NCBI RefSeq assembly: GCF_000421525.1
Contig: NZ_ATXE01000001.1
Location: 682,001 to 746,000 of the forward strand
Direction of reading: 5' to 3'
DNA: 64,000 nt
DNA from: Aestuariimicrobium kwangyangense DSM 21549
Lineage (GTDB): Bacteria > Actinomycetota > Actinomycetes > Propionibacteriales > Propionibacteriaceae
Below are positions 60,181 through 64,000 of this stretch, piece after piece. The translations under genes were made by a program, and so were the position numbers. The stretch's first letter is position 1. Each line of letters opens with the position of its first letter. The notes beneath the pieces were generated by a model. The model was not told the DNA's origin and did no database searches. It worked only from the letters and a program-made list of their open reading frames with translations.

Positions 60181-61272
60181 ATGAAGAAGGCAGAATCTGC
60201 CGCCCCGCGCCGCGGCATGGCCGTCGATGAGGGTTCGCGGAACTCCAGGGATCGGGCCCCGGGCACCGTCCCTGCCCGTCATGCGCAACTCGATCTCTCC
60301 CTCACCTCTGGGCTGGCCATCCCCTCGTCGCGGAGGCACGGCGTGTCGGCTGCTGCCGTGGCGATCGCGGCCCTGGCCGCCGCGTCGCTGACGGCCTTCG
60401 CCAGCGGTCCACCGCGCATCGAGGCGGCAGTCCCGCCCCCGTCCTGGGCATCGAGCCAGTCGGCTGCCACGACCACCGCTCTGCCAGCCCGCCAGACCGA
60501 CCAGGTCGACCGCTCCAATCGGCGCGCTCCCCTGATCGGTTCGAGCGAGGTCGCCCGGACGAGCGCCACCGCCTCCTCGACGAGTCCCGCTCCCAGCCCC
60601 ACCCGGGCCAAGGTGAAGGTGACCCAGCCCACGAAGAAGCCCTCTGCGGCAAGCCAGCCTGGCTACCCCCGGGCTCTGTGGAGGGTCACCGGCACGCGCT
60701 TCGCCACCACTGGCCTGAACCTCAGGACGATCCCCGTGGCCGGGTCGCCGGTGGTGACGGTCGTCGGGGCCGGACAAGCGCTCAAGGTCACCGACGCCAC
60801 CTTCGGGTCCTTCCGGCAGGTCAGCTGGAACGGCCGGCCCGTGTGGGTCAGCAAGGCCCATCTCGCATCGTCCAAGCCGGTGGTCACGTCCTCCTCGACG
60901 AGCGACAGGTCCGCGACGCCGACCGGCTCCTGCTCCAAGCAGATGCCCGCTGGGGTCACTGCGGCAGCCAGGACGGTGGCATGGGAGGCCTGCGCCCGGT
61001 TCCCGGCGATCTCGTCCTTCGGTGGTTACCGTGCAGGTGACAGCGGAGCCCACGGGTCGGGCAGGGCCGTCGACATGATGATCAGCGGCGATCCGGGCTG
61101 GCAGGTCGCCTTCTGGGCGCGTGCGAACGCCGGTCGCCTCGGCATCACCGAGGTGATCTACGCCCAGAAGATCTGGACGGCGCAACGCTCGTCCGATGGA
61201 TGGCGCCCCATGTCTGACCGCGGCGGGACCACGGCGAACCACTACGACCACGTGCACGTGACGGTGGGCTGA
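60181..61272 (+). CDS. Exported cell-wall protein with SH3-like and M15/ARB_07466-type C-terminal domain
   Basis: A 363-residue protein. A long basic N-terminus is followed by one hydrophobic helix (about residues 57-78) acting as signal or anchor. A Thr/Ser/Pro-rich linker leads to an SH3-like domain (LNLRTIPVAGSPVVTVVGAG, about 180-235). The C-terminal domain (about 265-363) contains HGSGRAVDMM and HYDHVHV, a His/Asp pattern like that of M15-type peptidases. It probably binds and perhaps cuts peptidoglycan. The ATG at 60181 has GAGGA 5 nt upstream. The A/T-rich segment at 60090-60120 with CCTGAG/CTCAGG and TTTTCC/GGAAAA dyads is probably the promoter. Confidence 0.72.
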   Translation: MKKAESAAPRRGMAVDEGSRNSRDRAPGTVPARHAQLDLSLTSGLAIPSSRRHGVSAAAVAIAALAAASLTAFASGPPRIEAAVPPPSWASSQSAATTTALPARQTDQVDRSNRRAPLIGSSEVARTSATASSTSPAPSPTRAKVKVTQPTKKPSAASQPGYPRALWRVTGTRFATTGLNLRTIPVAGSPVVTVVGAGQALKVTDATFGSFRQVSWNGRPVWVSKAHLASSKPVVTSSSTSDRSATPTGSCSKQMPAGVTAAARTVAWEACARFPAISSFGGYRAGDSGAHGSGRAVDMMISGDPGWQVAFWARANAGRLGITEVIYAQKIWTAQRSSDGWRPMSDRGGTTANHYDHVHVTVG

Positions 61273-61324
61273 ACCACACCTCCGGGGTGCCCGTCGGGGC
61301 GGCCCGAGCCATGCAGCGCGCTGC

Positions 61325-61354
61325 TGTGCCCCCGGCGGAGTTCCCCCGGGCACA
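61325..61354 (+). terminator. Hairpin between the cell-wall protein gene and pgi
   Basis: TGTGCCC (61325-61331) and GGGCACA (61348-61354) form a 7-bp stem extended by further C/G pairs. There is no T-run. It lies 53 bp after the upstream stop and 26 bp before the pgi -10, so it could end transcription of the upstream gene. Confidence 0.4.
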
Positions 61355-61392
61355 GGGCGCGTTGCAAGGAGCCGGTGTCTAGGCTGTGGCCC

Positions 61393-63069
61393 ATGACTGC
61401 TCCGGTTGATCCCACCACCACCCAGGCCTGGCAGAAGCTGGCCGACCTCGCCGATGACTTCACGCCCGACCTGCGCGGGTGGTTCGCCGGGGACGCCGAC
61501 CGCGCCGATCGCTTCACCCTTGACGCCGGCGACCTGCACGTCGACCTGTCGAAGAACTGGATCAGCGACGAGGTCCGCGACCAGTTGCTGGCGCTGGCTG
61601 ACGAGGTCGGTCTGGCCGGACGACGCGCCGCGATGGTCGCCGGGGAACACATCAACAGCACCGAGGACCGCGCCGTCCTGCACACCGCACTGCGGTTGCC
61701 CCGTGACGCCGCCCTCACCGTCGACGGGCAGGACGTCGTCGCGGACGTGCACGCCACCCTCGACAAGGTCTACGCGTTCGCCGACCAGGTTCGCTCGGGC
61801 GAATGGGTCGGGGTCACGGGCAAGCGCATCGAGACGGTCGTCAACATCGGGATCGGTGGCTCCGACCTGGGCCCGGTGATGGTCTACGAGGCACTGCTGC
61901 CGTACAAGCAGGAGGGACTGGCCTGCCGCTTCGTGTCGAACATCGACCCGACCGACATCGCCGAGAAGACTTCCGACCTCGACCCCGAGACCACCCTGTT
62001 CATCGTCTGCTCGAAGACCTTCACCACCCTCGAGACGCTCACGAATGCGAGGCTCGCCAAGGCCTGGCTCCTCGGTCGACTCGAGTCCGCAGGCCTCATC
62101 GAGGGATCGGACGAGGCCCGTGCCGAGGCGGTCGCCAAGCATTTCGTGGCGGTCTCGACCGCCCTCGACAAGGTGGCCGACTTCGGGATCGACCCCGCCA
62201 ACGCCTTCGGGTTCTGGGACTGGGTGGGAGGCCGTTACTCGGTCGACTCGGCGGTTGGCACCGCCGTGGCCGTGGCCATCGGCAAGGAGAACTTCGCCGA
62301 CTTCCTCGCCGGCTTCCACGCCATGGACGAGCACTTCCTCACGGCCGAGCCCGCGAAGAACGTGCCGCTGCTGATGGGGCTGCTGAACGTCTGGTACGTC
62401 AACTTCCACGGAGCGGCCAGCCATGCCGTGCTGCCCTATGCGCAGTACCTGCACCGTTTCCCCGCCTACCTGCAGCAACTCACCATGGAGTCGAACGGGA
62501 AGTCGGTGCGCTGGGACGGGTCCGAGGTCACCACCGACACGGGGGAGGTGTTCTGGGGGGAGCCCGGCACCAACGGGCAGCACGCCTTCTACCAGCTGAT
62601 CCACCAGGGCACCCGGCTGATCCCGGCCGACTTCATCGCCGTCGCCAACCCGGCCCACGCACTGCGGGACGGTGACGCCGACGTGCACGAGCTGTTCCTG
62701 TCGAACTTCTTCGCCCAGACGGCTGCACTTGCCTTCGGCAAGACCGCCGACGAGGTGCGGGCCGAGGGCACCGCCGAGGCGATCGTGCCGGCCAGGGTGT
62801 TCGAGGGCAATCGTCCGACCACCTCGATCATGGCCTCCGCACTCACCCCCTCGGTGGTGGGCCAGTTGATCGCCCTCTACGAGCACATCACGTTCACGCA
62901 GGGCATCGTGTGGGGCATCGACTCCTTCGACCAGTGGGGGGTGGAGCTGGGCAAGAAGCTGGCGCTGCAGATCGCACCCGCCGTGTCGGGCGACGACCAG
63001 GCCCTCTCGCACCAGGACGGGTCCACCCAGTCCTTGGTCCGCTGGTACCGGGCCGAGCGACGCCACTGA
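61393..63069 (+). CDS. pgi: Glucose-6-phosphate isomerase
   Basis: A 558-residue glycolytic enzyme interconverting glucose 6-phosphate and fructose 6-phosphate. [37 protein letters not shown], the family signature near [20 protein letters not shown] and the C-terminal [14 protein letters not shown] are all present. The length is typical of the long bacterial Pgi group. TAGGCT (61380-61385) lies 7 nt before the ATG, so the transcript is probably leaderless. A strong hairpin follows the gene. Confidence 0.96.
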   Translation: MTAPVDPTTTQAWQKLADLADDFTPDLRGWFAGDADRADRFTLDAGDLHVDLSKNWISDEVRDQLLALADEVGLAGRRAAMVAGEHINSTEDRAVLHTALRLPRDAALTVDGQDVVADVHATLDKVYAFADQVRSGEWVGVTGKRIETVVNIGIGGSDLGPVMVYEALLPYKQEGLACRFVSNIDPTDIAEKTSDLDPETTLFIVCSKTFTTLETLTNARLAKAWLLGRLESAGLIEGSDEARAEAVAKHFVAVSTALDKVADFGIDPANAFGFWDWVGGRYSVDSAVGTAVAVAIGKENFADFLAGFHAMDEHFLTAEPAKNVPLLMGLLNVWYVNFHGAASHAVLPYAQYLHRFPAYLQQLTMESNGKSVRWDGSEVTTDTGEVFWGEPGTNGQHAFYQLIHQGTRLIPADFIAVANPAHALRDGDADVHELFLSNFFAQTAALAFGKTADEVRAEGTAEAIVPARVFEGNRPTTSIMASALTPSVVGQLIALYEHITFTQGIVWGIDSFDQWGVELGKKLALQIAPAVSGDDQALSHQDGSTQSLVRWYRAERRH

Positions 63070-63143
63070 CCGAACGAGCCGCCCCGGGCGGCGGGTCAGG
63101 CATCGGCGACCCGCCCCATGGGCTGGACCTGTCTGCAGCATGT

Positions 63144-63197
63144 GCACCTGAAACGGCCATCGCATCCCATTGGGGCTGCGATGGCCGTTTCGGGTGC
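63144..63197. terminator. Bidirectional terminator between pgi and the MarR gene
   Basis: Bases 63144-63164 pair with 63177-63197 in a 21-bp stem with a single G-T pair and a 12-nt loop. It lies between two convergent genes. There is no long T-run on either side, but the stem strength and position make a terminator the simplest reading. Confidence 0.75.
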
Positions 63198-63223
63198 GGG
63201 TGCTGCACGTCCTCTGCGATCCC

Positions 63224-63649
63224 TCAGTCGGACGAGGTCTCGATCACCCGCCGCAGGAGTGCCCCCAACTGCTGGCGCTCCTGCGGAGTGAGGCCCCGAA
63301 GGTGTGCCTCGTGACTCTCCCGGCGGGCGCGTTGGCCGGTGGCGAGCACCTCTCGTCCGCGGTCGGTGAGCAGCACCCGGACGGCCCGGCGGTCGGTGGG
63401 ATCGGGCTCGCGCAGCACCAACCCCATCAGCTCGAGTGAGTCGACCACTTCGGTGGCCGAGCGCGGATTGATCCGCAGTTCTTGGGCCACCACCCCCACC
63501 CGGGGACTCTCGGCCTGGTCGATGGCGACGAGCGCCCGGAACTCATGAGGAGAAACCCCGACCGGCTCCAACGCCTCGAGCCAGCGGCGGCGCATGCCTC
63601 GCGTGGCCCGCATCAGCAGACCGCCGAGGTCGTCCGGCTGTTCGATCAC
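63224..63649 (-). CDS. MarR-family transcriptional regulator
   Basis: A 141-residue winged-helix regulator. RVGVVAQELRINPRSATEVV is the recognition region and LREPDPTDRRAVRVLLTDRG is the conserved wing. MarR proteins repress transporters and detoxification genes until a ligand binds. The GTG at 63649 is chosen because TTGTGG (63685-63680), 18 bp, TATGAT (63661-63656) forms a promoter ending 6 nt before it, so the transcript is probably leaderless. The divergent gene is an ABC exporter, the probable target. Confidence 0.87.
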   Translation of the reverse strand: MIEQPDDLGGLLMRATRGMRRRWLEALEPVGVSPHEFRALVAIDQAESPRVGVVAQELRINPRSATEVVDSLELMGLVLREPDPTDRRAVRVLLTDRGREVLATGQRARRESHEAHLRGLTPQERQQLGALLRRVIETSSD

Positions 63650-63687
63650 CCAGCCATCATAGCGACCATTGACCCCATGCCACAATG

Positions 63688-63700
63688 TGAGGTAACCTCA
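63688..63700. promoter_or_regulatory. Perfect 13-bp palindrome between the MarR gene and ABC exporter
   Basis: TGAGGTAACCTCA (63688-63700) is a perfect 6-1-6 palindrome. It begins 3 bp upstream of the -35 of the MarR promoter and 75 bp before the exporter start. It is the best candidate for the MarR operator. Confidence 0.55.
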
Positions 63701-63774
63701 TAATTACATCGGCTAAGTGGGACCCCCGTGCGAGTGGACCACGAGAGCCGACCCTGCAACGAAAGGAGGCATCC

Positions 63775-64000
63775 ATGACTGCGATGCCACCCCCCGAAGG
63801 ACGAGGCGGAGGTGGGGGCTGGAGCCCCCGCAGGATCGATCCGGCCGACCGACGCCAACTGGCCGAGTCGCCGGTCTCGCTGCGTCGGATCGCCCGTCTC
63901 TTCTCGCCGTGGAAAGGGCAGGTGGTGGTCGTGATGGTGCTGCTGGTGGGGGCCTCGCTGCTGGGCATCGTGCCTCCTTTCCTGACCCGCGAGATCATCG
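63775..64000 (+). CDS. ABC exporter (fused permease-ATPase type), N-terminal part (runs off right edge)
   Basis: The first 75 residues are visible. A Gly/Pro-rich start is followed by SLRRIARLFSPWKGQVVVVM and a first transmembrane helix ending IVPPFLTREII, typical of multidrug or lipid ABC half-exporters. The ATPase domain lies outside the window. AAAGGAGG precedes the ATG by 6 nt. It is divergent from a MarR regulator, which suggests drug- or ligand-inducible export. Confidence 0.75.
   Translation, partial: MTAMPPPEGRGGGGGWSPRRIDPADRRQLAESPVSLRRIARLFSPWKGQVVVVMVLLVGASLLGIVPPFLTREII

Noticed and set aside
60121-63165. 1014-codon open frame on the minus strand opposite pgi
   Set aside because: It is an antisense shadow of pgi and the cell-wall gene. 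The composition is low-complexity G/R/P/V, no family is recognisable, and the opposite strand encodes clear proteins.

Overview
This window looks like chromosomal DNA of a high-GC actinobacterium, plausibly a Propionibacteriales-type organism. The support is strong G/C bias at third codon positions, tightly overlapping ATGA/GTGA gene junctions, many apparently leaderless promoters (TANNNT about 6-8 nt before the start codon), a translational-type ileS T-box, a heterodimeric crtYc/crtYd lycopene cyclase and an RmlC-RmlD fusion. No rRNA, CRISPR array, integrase or insertion sequence was recognised. The genus cannot be fixed from the sequence alone.

Layout. 1-3.2 kb: the start of a ThrE-type exporter, an esterase and a secreted glycosidase-like protein. 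3.3-10.4 kb: a leftward carbohydrate locus (two LplB/LplC-type permeases, lipoprotein binding protein, YesL-like protein, family 2 glycosidase) behind one clear promoter. 10.7-11.5 kb: a DUF2249/hemerythrin pair. 11.6-24.3 kb: a light-linked region. A MerR-type regulator with a B12-binding domain (LitR/CarH-like) is divergent from a fused idi-crtE gene followed by crtI and crtB. Facing them is the operon P450-crtYc-crtYd-crtU, and divergent from that is a photolyase operon with a CPBP protease, an NAD-binding protein and a TspO-like protein. Together these genes should make an aromatic carotenoid (isorenieratene, possibly hydroxylated by the P450). Matching 11-bp direct repeats lie in both divergent promoter regions.

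24.3-33.8 kb: T-box plus ileS, an oxidoreductase, a DUF1707 protein, lysC, a MurJ-like flippase and a DUF1648 protein. 33.8-35.2 kb: the rmlC-rmlD fusion. 35.4-43 kb: an accessory-looking stretch. It holds an uncharacterised hydrolase/acyltransferase/membrane-protein trio, a PadR regulator, a quinone oxidoreductase, the stump of an MFS exporter and several hypothetical proteins. 43.3-49.6 kb: tRNA-Leu(CAG), a phosphatase, an MFS transporter and a complete ABC importer. 49.6-64 kb: a cutinase-like protein, a PEBP-fold protein, pdxR divergent from pdxST, an aldolase-fold protein lacking its lysine, a ferric-iron ABC importer behind a 9-bp inverted repeat, two cell-surface proteins, pgi, and a MarR regulator divergent from an ABC exporter that runs off the right edge.

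The least explained structures are three intergenic arrays (29.4, 41.9 and 43.1 kb). TGCCC units repeat with an alternating 19/20-bp period and then switch to GGGCA units on the other strand. Also notable are the shared 11-bp direct repeats of the carotenoid/photolyase promoters and the idi-crtE fusion.
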